Part shown: piece after piece, positions 1-7,982 of the stretch
Layout of the letters: each line of letters opens with the position of its first letter
How positions within the stretch are numbered: the first letter of the stretch is position 1
Origin: Lysobacteraceae bacterium
GTDB taxonomy: Bacteria > Pseudomonadota > Gammaproteobacteria > Xanthomonadales > Xanthomonadaceae
Reading direction: 5' to 3'
Assembly (NCBI GenBank): GCA_016789405.1
Contig: JAEUPQ010000025.1
Span: 1 to 64,000 of the forward strand
DNA length: 64,000 nucleotides
Program-made: the position numbers and the translations under genes
Notes under the pieces: generated by a model
What the model was told of the DNA's origin: nothing
What the model saw: the letters and a program-made list of their open reading frames with translations, nothing else
The model's database searches: none

Positions 1-80
1 TCACGCGGACCTTCGGCTTCGCCCCCACCGCCTGGACCGCGCAGCTCGACGCCTGCGTGGCCGCGCTGCCGGAATCCTGA
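1..80 (+). CDS. C-terminal end of an unidentified protein (5' part outside window)
   Basis: The third forward frame is open from the window edge and ends at a TGA at 78-80, giving 25 residues that finish in VAALPES. The tail has Trp, Cys and several hydrophobic residues in an amphipathic-looking pattern, as at the end of a soluble enzyme. I cannot name the family: similar tails occur in sugar-nucleotide epimerases and reductases, but 25 residues are not enough to decide. It lies 83 bp upstream of gspE, which has its own promoter, so it need not be part of the secretion operon. Confidence 0.45.
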   Translation, partial: TRTFGFAPTAWTAQLDACVAALPES

Positions 81-149
81 CCTTCCGTCCGGCCGCCGGG
101 AACCTCGGCGTCCGCCCCCGCTCCTAACAGGGGCATTACCCCCCTCGGC

Positions 150-155
150 TATAAT
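150..155 (+). promoter_or_regulatory. Perfect -10 box (TATAAT) of gspE; mRNA probably leaderless
   Basis: A consensus TATAAT lies only 8 nt before the gspE ATG at 164. A start site 6-8 nt after the -10 box would put the 5' end of the mRNA at or within 1-2 nt of the ATG, and there is no Shine-Dalgarno sequence. The -35 region is weak (TAACAG-like at 125-130, long spacing). Confidence 0.6.
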
Positions 156-163
156 TTTCGACC

Positions 164-1873
164 ATGTCCGCCCTGCCTGCCGAAACGCCGGTCCGCCGCC
201 TCGGGGAGATCCTCGTGGCCCGGGGCAAGCTCGACCCGGCCAACCTCGAGCGCGCGCTGCGCCTGCAGGAGGGCGAGACGCGCGAGAAGCTCGGCGTGAT
301 CCTTTCGCGCCTGGGACTCGTCTCGGCCCGCGACCTGGCCGATGCCCTGTCGGCCCAGTCCGGCATCGCCGTGGCCGCGGCCTCGGAATACCCGGAGCTG
401 CCCCTGCTCGAGGAGCAGGTCTCCTACCGCTTCCTGCGCGAAGCCAAGGCGCTGCCGCTTCGCGAGACGGACGAAGGCGTGGTGGTCGCGATGGCCGATC
501 CCGCCGACGCCTTCACGCTGCGGGCGCTCGCCATGGTGTGTGGCAAGCCCGTCGTGCCGCGCCTCGCCGTGGCGACGGACCTGGACGCCGCCCTCGAGCG
601 CCTCTACGGCGCGGGCCGCTCGTCCATGGGCCAGATCGTGGACGACATCGCCACCCGCGACGAGGAGCAGGATTTCGGCGACGTCGAGCACCTGCGCGAC
701 CTCGCGTCGGAAGCGCCGGTCATCCGGCTTGTGAACCTGATCATCCAGCGCGCCGTCGAACTGCGCGCGTCCGACATCCACATCGAGCCTTTCGAGAACC
801 GCCTGAAAGTGCGCTACCGCATCGACGGCGTGCTGGAGGAGGGCGAAAGCCCGCCGGCCAATCTCACCGCCGCGGTCATCTCGCGCGTGAAGATCATGGC
901 CAAGCTCAACATCGCCGAGCGCCGCCTGCCGCAGGACGGTCGCATCATGATCCGCGTGCAGGGCAAGGAACTGGACCTGCGCGTGAGCACCGTGCCCACC
1001 GCGCACGGCGAATCGGTGGTGATGCGTCTGCTCGACCGCGAGACCGTGGTCTTCGATTTCAAGAAGCTCGGCTTCACCGACGAGTTCCTGCCGCAGTTCG
1101 AGCACGTGCTGGAGCAGCCGCACGGCATCCTGCTGGTCACCGGCCCCACCGGTTCGGGCAAGACCACCACGCTGTACACGGCGCTGAGCCGGATCAACAC
1201 GCCCGACGTGAAGATCATCACCGTCGAGGATCCGGTCGAATACCAGATCGAGGGCATCAACCAGATCCAGGCCAAGCCGCAGATCGGCCTGGATTTCGCG
1301 CATGCGCTGCGCAGCATCGTGCGACAGGATCCGGACATCATCATGATCGGCGAAATGCGCGACCTGGAGACGTGCAAGATCGCGATCCAGTCCGCGCTCA
1401 CCGGCCACCTGGTGCTGAGCACGCTGCACACCAACAACGCCGCTGGCGGCATCACCCGCCTGCTCGACATGGGCGTCGAGGATTACCTGCTGACGTCCAC
1501 CATCAACGGCATCCTCGCCCAGCGCCTGGTGCGCCGGCTCGAACCGACCCACGCCGAGCGCTACGAAGCCTCGCCGGAGGAGATCGAGAAGTTCAGCCTG
1601 CGCCGCTACCAGCCCGAAGGCACGATCCATCTGTACCGCCCGCGCGGTTCGACGATCGCCCCCAGCGGGTACATCGGCCGGACCACGATCATGGAATTCC
1701 TCGTGATGAACGACGAGATCCGCCGCGCGGTGATGCGCCATGCCGGCATGGGCGAACTGGAGCAGCTGGCGAAGCAGGCCGGGATGCGCACGATGTACGA
1801 GGACGGCATCGTCAAGGCGATGGCCGGTCTCACCACCATCGAGGAAGTGCTGCGGGTCACCGAGGATGCCTGA
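164..1873 (+). CDS. gspE: Type II secretion ATPase GspE/XpsE
   Basis: Cytoplasmic hexameric ATPase that powers pseudopilus assembly; it docks on GspL and GspF. The 569-residue protein has the MshEN/N1E-type N-terminal domain (about residues 10-150) and then the GspE ATPase core. Walker A GPTGSGKT is at 327-334 with the catalytic Lys333; an Asp box and the Walker B-like MIGEMRD around Glu397 follow. The zinc tetracysteine (two CxxC pairs) of EpsE-type enzymes is absent: the C-terminal stretch from about residue 450 to 510 has no cysteine, as I recall for the Xanthomonas XpsE type. The ATG is 8 nt after a perfect -10 box. The gene is first in an E-F-G-H-I-J-K-L-M-N-D series, although two unrelated genes separate it from gspF. 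Its stop overlaps the next start by 8 bp. Confidence 0.95.
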   Translation: MSALPAETPVRRLGEILVARGKLDPANLERALRLQEGETREKLGVILSRLGLVSARDLADALSAQSGIAVAAASEYPELPLLEEQVSYRFLREAKALPLRETDEGVVVAMADPADAFTLRALAMVCGKPVVPRLAVATDLDAALERLYGAGRSSMGQIVDDIATRDEEQDFGDVEHLRDLASEAPVIRLVNLIIQRAVELRASDIHIEPFENRLKVRYRIDGVLEEGESPPANLTAAVISRVKIMAKLNIAERRLPQDGRIMIRVQGKELDLRVSTVPTAHGESVVMRLLDRETVVFDFKKLGFTDEFLPQFEHVLEQPHGILLVTGPTGSGKTTTLYTALSRINTPDVKIITVEDPVEYQIEGINQIQAKPQIGLDFAHALRSIVRQDPDIIMIGEMRDLETCKIAIQSALTGHLVLSTLHTNNAAGGITRLLDMGVEDYLLTSTINGILAQRLVRRLEPTHAERYEASPEEIEKFSLRRYQPEGTIHLYRPRGSTIAPSGYIGRTTIMEFLVMNDEIRRAVMRHAGMGELEQLAKQAGMRTMYEDGIVKAMAGLTTIEEVLRVTEDA

Positions 1874-2366
1874 GGATCTCGCGCCGGGTGCGGCGCCCGT
1901 GTTCCGCTGGGCCAGGCTCGAAGAATTGTCGGGTCCCGAGGTGCATGCGCTTCTGTCGGCGCGCGAGCGGGTGTTCGTGGTCGAGCAGGCCTGCGCCTAC
2001 CAGGATGCCGACGACCTCGACCCGGTGTCCTGGCACCTCGTGATGCATGTCGACGGGGCGCTCGCAGCCTGCGCGCGCGTGGTCGATCCGGGGAAGAAGT
2101 ACGAGGAACCGTCGATCGGCCGGGTCATGACCGTGGCGGAATTCCGCGGGCGCGGGCTGGGTGACGCGCTGATGCGCGAAGCCATCGCCGGGACCTGCTC
2201 GCGTTTTCCGGGGCAGGGAATCCGGATCAGCGCGCAGGCCTACCTGCTCGGCTTCTACAATGCGCTCGGCTTCGAGGCCGAGGGCGAGCCTTATCTCGAG
2301 GACGGGATCCCGCATGTCGGGATGCGCCTGGCGCCCGGACAGGCTCGGGCATCAAGCCAGGCTTGA
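1866..2366 (+). CDS. GNAT-family N-acetyltransferase, ElaA-like
   Basis: A 166-residue protein spanning the whole GNAT fold. The ElaA signature is visible: an N-terminal ARERVFVVEQ strand, a DDLD loop, and RVMTVAEFRGRGLGDALMREA, which matches the acetyl-CoA-binding (R/Q)xxGxG/A motif (RGRGLG). The segment LLGFYNALGFEAEGEPYLEDGIPH is also typical of ElaA. The substrate is unknown in this family. The ATG at 1866 sits inside the gspE 3' end, suggesting translational coupling; longer in-frame starts further inside gspE lack family similarity. It is not a secretion component. Nothing in the sequence shows whether it modifies Xps proteins. Confidence 0.85.
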   Translation: MPEDLAPGAAPVFRWARLEELSGPEVHALLSARERVFVVEQACAYQDADDLDPVSWHLVMHVDGALAACARVVDPGKKYEEPSIGRVMTVAEFRGRGLGDALMREAIAGTCSRFPGQGIRISAQAYLLGFYNALGFEAEGEPYLEDGIPHVGMRLAPGQARASSQA

Positions 2367-2471
2367 GCGGCATCAGGCGCCTGGCACGCCCGCTTCGGGG
2401 TGTGGCTTGATCCGCAGCGGGCCGGGCATGGAATATCGACAGACAGGGTTCGAACGATCAAGGGGCAAGGG

Positions 2472-3380
2472 ATGAGGAAGGGAGTCGTGATCGCCGTGGC
2501 CGGCGTGGTGCTGGTCGCGGTGGCCGCCGTCGGTGGCTGGTGGATGTTCGGGCGCAAGCCGGTCGAACGCGTGGCGCCGGCACCGCCGAAGATCGAGAAG
2601 GCTGCGCCGGTCGTGGTCATTGCTGACCCGGTGAAGCGCGCCGAAGGCATTCGCGCGCACACGGCCCGCTTCCGCCACCTGTGGCGCGAGGCCAGCTACA
2701 TCGAGGTGCGCCAGCTCGCTTCCGATGGCGATGCCCTGGCCCAGCGCAGGCTGTCCGAGATCTACGAGGACTGCCTGGCCTACGCCGGTCCGCTGCGCAA
2801 CAACCTGGAAATGCTCCGCGAATTCGCCAAGAGCGAGCCGGCGTCCAAGCCGGCCATCAAGGTGATCTACAACGACCGCAACCGCTTGTGCATGCAGGCC
2901 GCCGCCGATCTCAGGCGCAACATGAAGGCCGGCGAATACTGGTTGCACCGCAGTGCGAAGGGCGGCGACCAGGTGGCGGAAATGCGCTTCTTCAGCCGCA
3001 GCGTGAGCACGCTCAGCCAGGCCCAGCTGAAGCACTTCCTCGACCGTGTCCGCGCCAACGGCCACCCCGACGCGATGTTCGAGATGTCGCTGCTGCTGTC
3101 CCGCGTCGACCCGAGGTCGACCTGGCCCGATGCGACGCAGGCCCCGGCGCTGCGAGGCTCGAATGCCGAACTGGCCTGGGCGCTGGCGGCCTGCCGCGCA
3201 GGCTTCGATTGCTCGCGCGGTTCGAGGCTGATGGCGATGGTCTGCATCAACGCGCTGTCCTGCCGTTTCGAGGACTACGAGCGCCACCTGATGTCCACCG
3301 CCGGCTATCCGCCGCAGAGGCCCGAGGTCGAAGCGCTGATCAAGCTCATCGACGGCAACCTCATCAAGCCGGCGCCCTGA
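2472..3380 (+). CDS. Membrane-anchored protein of unknown function
   Basis: A 302-residue protein not recognised. The ATG at 2472 follows a purine-rich AAGGGGCAAGGG that serves as ribosome binding site. Residues about 3-25 are a single hydrophobic segment (GVVIAVAGVVLVAVAAVGGWWMF) after MRK, so it is an N-in signal anchor with the bulk in the periplasm. The rest is helical, rich in Arg, Ala and Leu, with scattered cysteines (a DCLAY, a LCMQA, then ACRAGFDCS and CINALSCRF) that could form disulfides. Sel1/TPR-like helical repeats are possible (SDGDALAQRRLSEIYEDC resembles a Sel1 repeat), but I would not assert the family. It lies between gspE and gspF and could be a periplasmic accessory or merely an insertion. 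Confidence 0.75.
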   Translation: MRKGVVIAVAGVVLVAVAAVGGWWMFGRKPVERVAPAPPKIEKAAPVVVIADPVKRAEGIRAHTARFRHLWREASYIEVRQLASDGDALAQRRLSEIYEDCLAYAGPLRNNLEMLREFAKSEPASKPAIKVIYNDRNRLCMQAAADLRRNMKAGEYWLHRSAKGGDQVAEMRFFSRSVSTLSQAQLKHFLDRVRANGHPDAMFEMSLLLSRVDPRSTWPDATQAPALRGSNAELAWALAACRAGFDCSRGSRLMAMVCINALSCRFEDYERHLMSTAGYPPQRPEVEALIKLIDGNLIKPAP

Positions 3381-3405
3381 TCCCGTCGAAGGCCTGATCC
3401 GCCAT

Positions 3406-3484
3406 CGAGACGCCGCCGGCGTCTCGGGCCGTGAGCCGGCCATCGCCGATCATCATCGCCACCCGGGGCCTCGCATGGCCCCGG
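3406..3484 (+). other. Two perfect GC hairpins between the gspE unit and gspF
   Basis: In the 275-bp gap before gspF, 3406-3426 forms a 9-bp perfect stem with a GCC loop and 3463-3484 forms an 8-bp perfect stem with a 6-nt loop. Further short stems follow (CCCCG/CGGGG at 3566-3580). No U-tract follows either, so they are not classic intrinsic terminators. They could end or protect the upstream transcript. A TATGCT hexamer at 3554-3559 could be a -10 box for gspF. Confidence 0.4.
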
Positions 3485-3655
3485 AACCGTGACAGCGTCC
3501 GCCCCGGGGAACCTTTCCGGGCCGTGCGGTTCCCAATGGGGGGCGCCGGCCGATATGCTCCGGGGCCCCGTTCCGCGGGGTGGTCCGGGTGCCATTGGCC
3601 GATCCGGACGCCTCCCGCCCACCTGCCACAGCCGAGTTTCCTTCCGACGCCGCCC

Positions 3656-4867
3656 ATGCCCCTGTACCGCTACAAAGCCCTGAACAGCCGCGGCGAAGTC
3701 CTGGATGGCCAGATGGAGGCCGCCAGCGACGCCGACGTCGCCCTGCGGCTGCAGGAGCAGGGGCATCTGCCGGTCGAAGCGGTGCTCGCCAGTGCGGCGG
3801 GCGAATCGGCCTGGCGCACGCTGTTCAAGCCCAAACCCTTCGCAGGCGCGCGCCTGGTGCAGTTCACCCAGCAGCTCGCGACGCTGCTCGGCGCAGGCCA
3901 GCCGCTGGATCGCGCGCTGTCGATCCTCCTGGAGCTGCCTGAAGACGAGGCCGCGCGCCGGACCATCCTCGATGTGCGCGATGCGGTGCGCGGCGGCACG
4001 TCGCTGTCCGTGGCGCTGGAGCGCCAGCACGGCGCGTTCTCGCGCCTGTACGTGAACATGATCCGCGCCGGCGAAACCGGCGGCAGCCTGCAGGACACCC
4101 TGCAGCGCCTGGCGGACTACCTCGAGCGCAGCCGCGCGCTGCGCGGCCGCGTCATCAACGCGCTCATCTATCCGGCGATCCTGCTGACCATGGTCGGCTT
4201 CTCGCTGCTGTTCCTGCTCGGCTACGTGGTGCCGCAGTTCTCCGAGATGTACGAGAACCTCGATGCCGAGCTGCCGCTGTTCTCGCAGTTCGTGCTCTGG
4301 CTGGGTCTGTTCGTGCGCGACTGGTGGTGGCTGTTCGTCGTGGTGCCCGGCGCCGCGGTCTGGTGGTTCGACCGCAAGCGCCGCGAACCGGCCTTCCGCG
4401 CGAAGTTCGACGAATGGTTGCTGCGCCAGCGCGTCGCAGGCCCGATCGTCGCCAAGATGGAGACGGCCCGGCTGGCGCGCACGGTCGGCACGCTGCTGCG
4501 CAACGGCGTGCCGCTGCTCACCGCGATGGGCATCGGTGGACGGATCCTGGGGAACCAGGCCCTGATCGCCGATGTCGAAGCTGCAGCAGGTGAAGTGAAG
4601 AACGGCGTCGGCTTGTCGACCGCGCTGGGCAAGGGCAAGAAATTCCCGCGCCTGGCGCTGCAGATGATCCAGGTCGGCGAGGAGTCAGGCGCGCTCGACA
4701 CGATGCTCCTCAAGACCGCCGACACCTTCGAGGCCGAAACCGGGCAGGCGCTGGACCGCATGCTCGCGGCGCTGGTGCCGTTGATCACGGTGGTGCTGGC
4801 GGTGGTGATCGGCTTCGTGATCATGGCCGTGCTGCTTCCGATGTACCAGCTCAGCGGTTCGATTTGA
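3656..4867 (+). CDS. gspF: Type II secretion inner-membrane platform protein GspF/XpsF
   Basis: A 403-residue polytopic inner-membrane protein that links the GspE ATPase to the pseudopilus. The start MPLYRYKALN is the family N-terminus, so the ATG at 3656 is chosen although the frame is open further upstream. Two homologous GspF cytoplasmic domains are visible (about 70-195 and 275-395), each with the FTQQLATLLGAGxPL / RTVGTLLRNGVPLL motif. Three membrane helices lie near 165-195, 213-237 and 368-398. The end MAVLLPMYQLSGSI is typical. The length matches GspF of other species. A short stem with a T-run follows before gspG. Confidence 0.95.
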   Translation: MPLYRYKALNSRGEVLDGQMEAASDADVALRLQEQGHLPVEAVLASAAGESAWRTLFKPKPFAGARLVQFTQQLATLLGAGQPLDRALSILLELPEDEAARRTILDVRDAVRGGTSLSVALERQHGAFSRLYVNMIRAGETGGSLQDTLQRLADYLERSRALRGRVINALIYPAILLTMVGFSLLFLLGYVVPQFSEMYENLDAELPLFSQFVLWLGLFVRDWWWLFVVVPGAAVWWFDRKRREPAFRAKFDEWLLRQRVAGPIVAKMETARLARTVGTLLRNGVPLLTAMGIGGRILGNQALIADVEAAAGEVKNGVGLSTALGKGKKFPRLALQMIQVGEESGALDTMLLKTADTFEAETGQALDRMLAALVPLITVVLAVVIGFVIMAVLLPMYQLSGSI

Positions 4868-4871
4868 CCCC

Positions 4872-4889
4872 GCCGGCCTGCCGGCTTTT
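4872..4889 (+). terminator. Weak attenuator-like hairpin between gspF and gspG
   Basis: A 5-bp stem (GCCGG/CCGGC, CCTG loop) is followed by TTTT and a pyrimidine-rich tail. It is short for a full terminator. A partial terminator or RNA-processing site here would help uncouple the abundant pseudopilin GspG from upstream genes. Confidence 0.35.
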
Positions 4890-4916
4890 CCTTACTTACC
4901 GAACGGACTTATCGCC

Positions 4917-5366
4917 ATGCGCCCTTCCCGCCGACCCGCCCGCCGCAACTCCCGCCGTCCTTCGCCGCGTCGCTCGCAGGGCGGCATGACCCTCATCGAG
5001 ATCATCATCGTCATCGTGCTGATCGGCGGCGTGCTCGCGGTGGTCGGCAGCCAGATCTTCGGCAACAAGGACAAGGCCAACCACAAGCTGGCCAAGCTGC
5101 AGGTCGAAAAGGTCGCCGCCAGCATCGAGCAGTACAACTCCGATGTCGGCGAATACCCGCGTTCGCTGGAAGACCTGACCACCGATCCGCAGATCAGTGG
5201 CTGGCTGGGCCCGTACGGCAAGCAGGAAGACCTGAAGGATCCCTTCAACAAGCCGCTGCAGTACACCGTGCCCGGGGAAGACGGCCCGTTCGACCTTGTC
5301 AGCTACGGCAAGGACGGCCAGCCGGGCGGCAGCAGCGTCGATTCCGACATCAAGTACGAACAGTAA
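4917..5366 (+). CDS. gspG: Major pseudopilin GspG/XpsG
   Basis: The 149-residue precursor has a very basic 23-residue leader (11 Arg) and a prepilin peptidase site after Gly23: GG/MTLIE, with Glu28 at +5. The first mature residue is Met rather than Phe, and Met is used here at +1 without loss of the TLIE motif. The hydrophobic helix runs to about residue 47. The globular part has the GspG calcium-site region and the QYNSDVGEYPRSLEDL helix-loop typical of T2SS pseudopilins, and ends SVDSDIKYEQ. The ATG at 4917 is needed to supply a leader, because the next ATG is the +1 residue itself. A UUCG-capped hairpin lies just after the stop. Confidence 0.95.
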   Translation: MRPSRRPARRNSRRPSPRRSQGGMTLIEIIIVIVLIGGVLAVVGSQIFGNKDKANHKLAKLQVEKVAASIEQYNSDVGEYPRSLEDLTTDPQISGWLGPYGKQEDLKDPFNKPLQYTVPGEDGPFDLVSYGKDGQPGGSSVDSDIKYEQ

Positions 5367-5374
5367 GCAGGTCG

Positions 5375-5392
5375 GCGGCGCTTCGGCGTCGC
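5375..5392 (+). other. UUCG tetraloop hairpin after gspG
   Basis: A C(UUCG)G tetraloop closes a 7-bp stem with one G-U pair, 8 nt after the gspG stop and 16 nt before the gspH start. There is no U-tract. Such hairpins commonly block 3' exonucleases, so it could stabilise the gspG message relative to gspH-K. Confidence 0.4.
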
Positions 5393-5408
5393 AGCCCGGG
5401 CGCCCGCC

Positions 5409-5906
5409 ATGCTCACCGTCCACCGCTCCAGGCGTGACGCCCCGGCCCGACATCGGGCTTCGAGCGGCTTCACCCTGATCGAGATCCTGATCGTCGTCAG
5501 CCTCATCGCAGCGCTGACGGTGATCCTGATGATGTCGATGAATGGCGGGATGACCGGCATCCGCCTGCGATCCGAAGCCAAGGCCATCGCGTCCGAACTG
5601 CGCCGCGCGCGTTCGACGGCGATTTCCACCGGCACCGTGCAGAAGTTCCGCATCGTTCCCGACGATCGCACCTGGGTCGGGGCCAAAGGGCGCAAGGGCG
5701 AGATTTCGAAGCCGCTCGTCGTCACGTTCACCGGTGTGCGCCAGGTGCTGGAACGCGACGGCGAGGGCGTGATCCTGTTCTTCGAGGACGGCGCGTCCAC
5801 GGGTGGCCGCATCCAGCTCAAGCACGAGCGTGCCGCGTGGAATGTCGACGTGGCCTGGCTCACCGGTGAAGTCAGCCTGCATCGCGGCGAGGCGGACGCA
5901 CGATGA
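5409..5906 (+). CDS. gspH: Minor pseudopilin GspH/XpsH
   Basis: The 165-residue precursor has a prepilin site after Gly20 (SG/FTLIE, Glu25 at +5), a hydrophobic helix to about residue 42, and then the GspH-type sequence IRLRSEAKAIASELRRARSTAI followed by a beta-rich domain (residues about 70-155). It is a tip or shaft subunit of the pseudopilus. The start is the first ATG giving a basic leader, 42 nt after gspG. Its 3' end overlaps gspI by 4 bp (ATGA). Confidence 0.92.
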   Translation: MLTVHRSRRDAPARHRASSGFTLIEILIVVSLIAALTVILMMSMNGGMTGIRLRSEAKAIASELRRARSTAISTGTVQKFRIVPDDRTWVGAKGRKGEISKPLVVTFTGVRQVLERDGEGVILFFEDGASTGGRIQLKHERAAWNVDVAWLTGEVSLHRGEADAR

Positions 5907-6358
5907 GCCGGTCCTTCGTCCATGCGCGGCGCCAGCGCGGCTACACCCTGATCGAAGTGGTGGTGGCCTTCGGGCTGCTCGCCTTCGGCATGACCCTGCT
6001 GCTGGGCATGCTCACCAACGCCAGCCGCCAGGTGCGCGCGTCCGACCAGTACGGTCGCGCCGCGCTGCATGCGCAGAGCCTGCTGGCGCAGATCGGCGTC
6101 GGGCAGGCGATCGCCGTCGGACGGCGCAATGGCCGGCTCGATGAAGGTCGTTATCGCTGGGAAGTCGTGGTCTCGGCTTGGCGCGACCCGCAGGCCGCGC
6201 GCCAGCCGGCGCAGCCGCAGGCGCTGGTCGGACCGAAACTGATGCACGTCGAAGTGTCGGTGGCCTGGGGCGAGGGTGGCCCGCGGGAACGGCTGCGCCT
6301 GGAGACCCTGCGCCTGGTCGCGCCGACCGATCCCAATGCCGGCGGGGTGGTGCCGTGA
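5903..6358 (+). CDS. gspI: Minor pseudopilin GspI/XpsI
   Basis: The 151-residue precursor has a leader [13 protein letters not shown], prepilin cleavage after Gly13 (G/YTLIE, Glu18 at +5), and a hydrophobic helix with [15 protein letters not shown]. GspI is the core of the I-J-K tip complex. The C-terminal half (residues 70-145) is a short beta domain. The product overlaps gspH (ATGA) and gspJ (GTGA), so the three are co-translated. Length and order match the Xanthomonas operon. Confidence 0.9.
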   Translation: MSRSFVHARRQRGYTLIEVVVAFGLLAFGMTLLLGMLTNASRQVRASDQYGRAALHAQSLLAQIGVGQAIAVGRRNGRLDEGRYRWEVVVSAWRDPQAARQPAQPQALVGPKLMHVEVSVAWGEGGPRERLRLETLRLVAPTDPNAGGVVP

Positions 6359-7020
6359 TCGCTGCGCGCCGCACCGTTCGCCGCCGCACGCGCGGCTTCA
6401 CGCTCATGGAAGTGCTGGTGGCGACCATGCTGCTGGCCGCCGCGCTGTCGCTGGGCTTCGCCACGCTGCGCGCATCGTCGGCTGCGGCCACGCGCGGCGA
6501 GGAGCGCTCGGCGCGCAACGAGCGCATGCGCTCGGTGCAGAACTTCCTGCGCAAGCGGATCGGCTCGGCGCTGCCGATCGCCTTCGACCTCAACGAATCC
6601 ACCGGCCAGCCGCTGCGCTTCGTCGGCGAGGAAGACCAGATGAAATTCGTCGCCGATCTGCCGGCCTATCTCGGCCGCGGCGGCCCGCACCTGCACGACG
6701 TGACGGTGGTCGACGACGAGGATGGCGGCCTGCGCCTGCAGGTCGAATTCTCCGTCGTGCTGGTCAACGAGGTCTTCGGCGAACGCCAGGCGGGCCCGCC
6801 GGAGCGACTGGTGGGTGGCCTGAAGTCCGTGAAGTTCGAATACCGCGCGCTCGATGCGCAGAACCGCATGGGCGACTGGCAGGATCGCTGGGAACAGGTC
6901 GACCGCATGCCGCTGCAGGTGCGGGTGACCATCGTCGACGATCGCGGCGACACCTGGCCGCCGATGGTGGTCGCGCTGCCGCAGGGCGCCAGCTTCAGCG
7001 TGTCGCAGGTGCCGATATGA
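6355..7020 (+). CDS. gspJ: Minor pseudopilin GspJ/XpsJ
   Basis: The 221-residue precursor uses a GTG start at 6355 that overlaps the gspI stop by 4 bp. It has an Arg-rich leader, prepilin cleavage after Gly14 ([10 protein letters not shown], Glu19 at +5), a hydrophobic helix to about 38, and a large globular domain with [18 protein letters not shown] and a C-terminal [18 protein letters not shown] strand pair. It forms the pseudopilus tip with GspI and GspK. In-frame starts further upstream would lengthen the leader implausibly. Confidence 0.9.
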   Translation: MIAARRTVRRRTRGFTLMEVLVATMLLAAALSLGFATLRASSAAATRGEERSARNERMRSVQNFLRKRIGSALPIAFDLNESTGQPLRFVGEEDQMKFVADLPAYLGRGGPHLHDVTVVDDEDGGLRLQVEFSVVLVNEVFGERQAGPPERLVGGLKSVKFEYRALDAQNRMGDWQDRWEQVDRMPLQVRVTIVDDRGDTWPPMVVALPQGASFSVSQVPI

Positions 7021-7952
7021 GCCGCGTCGCGAGCCGGCGCGCACGCGGTGCCGCGCTGCTGATGGTGCTGTGGCTGATCGCGATGCTGACCGCGGTCATC
7101 GGCGCGTTCGCGCTGACCGCCCGCATCGAATACCTGCAGGGACGCGTGCTAAGCCAGGGCGTCCTGGCCGACCAGGCCGCCCGCGCGGGACTGGAATACG
7201 CGATGACCCGCGTCGTCGACATGGAACCCACGCGGCAGTGGCTGCCCGATGGTCGCGAGTATCCCTGGGAGTTCGTGGGTGCCGAAGTCACGGTCACCCT
7301 CGTCGACGAATCCGGCAAGGTCGATCTCAACGGTGCGGACCTCGACCTCGTAGCCAACCTGATGCAGGCCGTCGGCGCCGAGCGCACCCAGGCCCGCAAG
7401 CTGGCCGCGGCGGTGATGGACTGGCGGGATTCGGACGTGCTCACCCAGCCCGAGGGCGGGGCCGAGGACGCCGACTACGAAAGCGCCGACTTGCCGTACG
7501 GGGCCAAGGACGCGCCGTTCGAGACCGTGGCCGAGCTGCGCCTGGTCCTGGGCATGACCGGCGAGCTTTACGAGAAACTTGAGCCGCATTTGACGGTCTA
7601 CAGCGGGCAGGGGCGACCGAACGAGCAGTACGCGAGTGCGGAAGTCCTGAAGGCGATGGGCATCGACCCGGCGCGTGCGCTGGCCGAGCGGCGGCGTCCG
7701 CGCCTCCCCGGCGAGACCCAGCCGCTCGTCGGTGCCGGCACGGGGACGTATAGTATCGACAGCCGGGCGCGCCTCCGGGACGGGCGCGTGTCGATCCTGC
7801 GCGCCGTCGTGCGCGCCGGGAGCAGCGGGTTGCCGGGTTCGGCCTACACCCCGCTGCGCTGGGAGGAGGGTGCCCTCGCGCGCACCGCCACTCCACCGCC
7901 CGGTTCGCCCAACACCGACGCGCGCCGCCCTGGCGGCGCGTCTTCCAAGTGA
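7017..7952 (+). CDS. gspK: Pseudopilus tip protein GspK/XpsK
   Basis: The 311-residue precursor has a leader [11 protein letters not shown] and cleavage after Gly11, then [20 protein letters not shown]. As usual for GspK, Glu at +5 is missing (Met16 here). The large alpha-helical domain contains [20 protein letters not shown] and [23 protein letters not shown], the calcium-binding and helix-hairpin features of the family. It caps the pseudopilus and controls its length. It overlaps gspJ by 4 bp. The last 30 nt fold into a strong hairpin. Confidence 0.92.
   Translation: MSRVASRRARGAALLMVLWLIAMLTAVIGAFALTARIEYLQGRVLSQGVLADQAARAGLEYAMTRVVDMEPTRQWLPDGREYPWEFVGAEVTVTLVDESGKVDLNGADLDLVANLMQAVGAERTQARKLAAAVMDWRDSDVLTQPEGGAEDADYESADLPYGAKDAPFETVAELRLVLGMTGELYEKLEPHLTVYSGQGRPNEQYASAEVLKAMGIDPARALAERRRPRLPGETQPLVGAGTGTYSIDSRARLRDGRVSILRAVVRAGSSGLPGSAYTPLRWEEGALARTATPPPGSPNTDARRPGGASSK
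7921..7940 (+). other. GC hairpin at the 3' end of gspK
   Basis: An 8-bp perfect stem (CGCGCCGC/GCGGCGCG, CCTG loop) is followed by TCTT, inside the last codons of gspK and 43 nt before gspL. The short gap to gspL also holds three TGATCG repeats (7950, 7961 and 7984 areas). This may be an RNA processing or pausing point dividing the pseudopilin genes from gspL-D. Confidence 0.35.
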
Positions 7953-7982
7953 TCGAGTTTTGATCGCGCTTTCTATCGGGAA

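Noticed and set aside
149..1741. Long open frame of about 530 codons antisense to gspE (and similar ones antisense to the S8 peptidase at 33057-35549, to the CadC-like gene at 30415-32388, and to the 15.8-18.2 kb genes)
   Set aside because: These arise from the lack of stops in GC-rich DNA opposite a strongly biased gene. The translations are His/Arg/Ala/Gly-rich, with no motifs, and conflict with well-supported genes.
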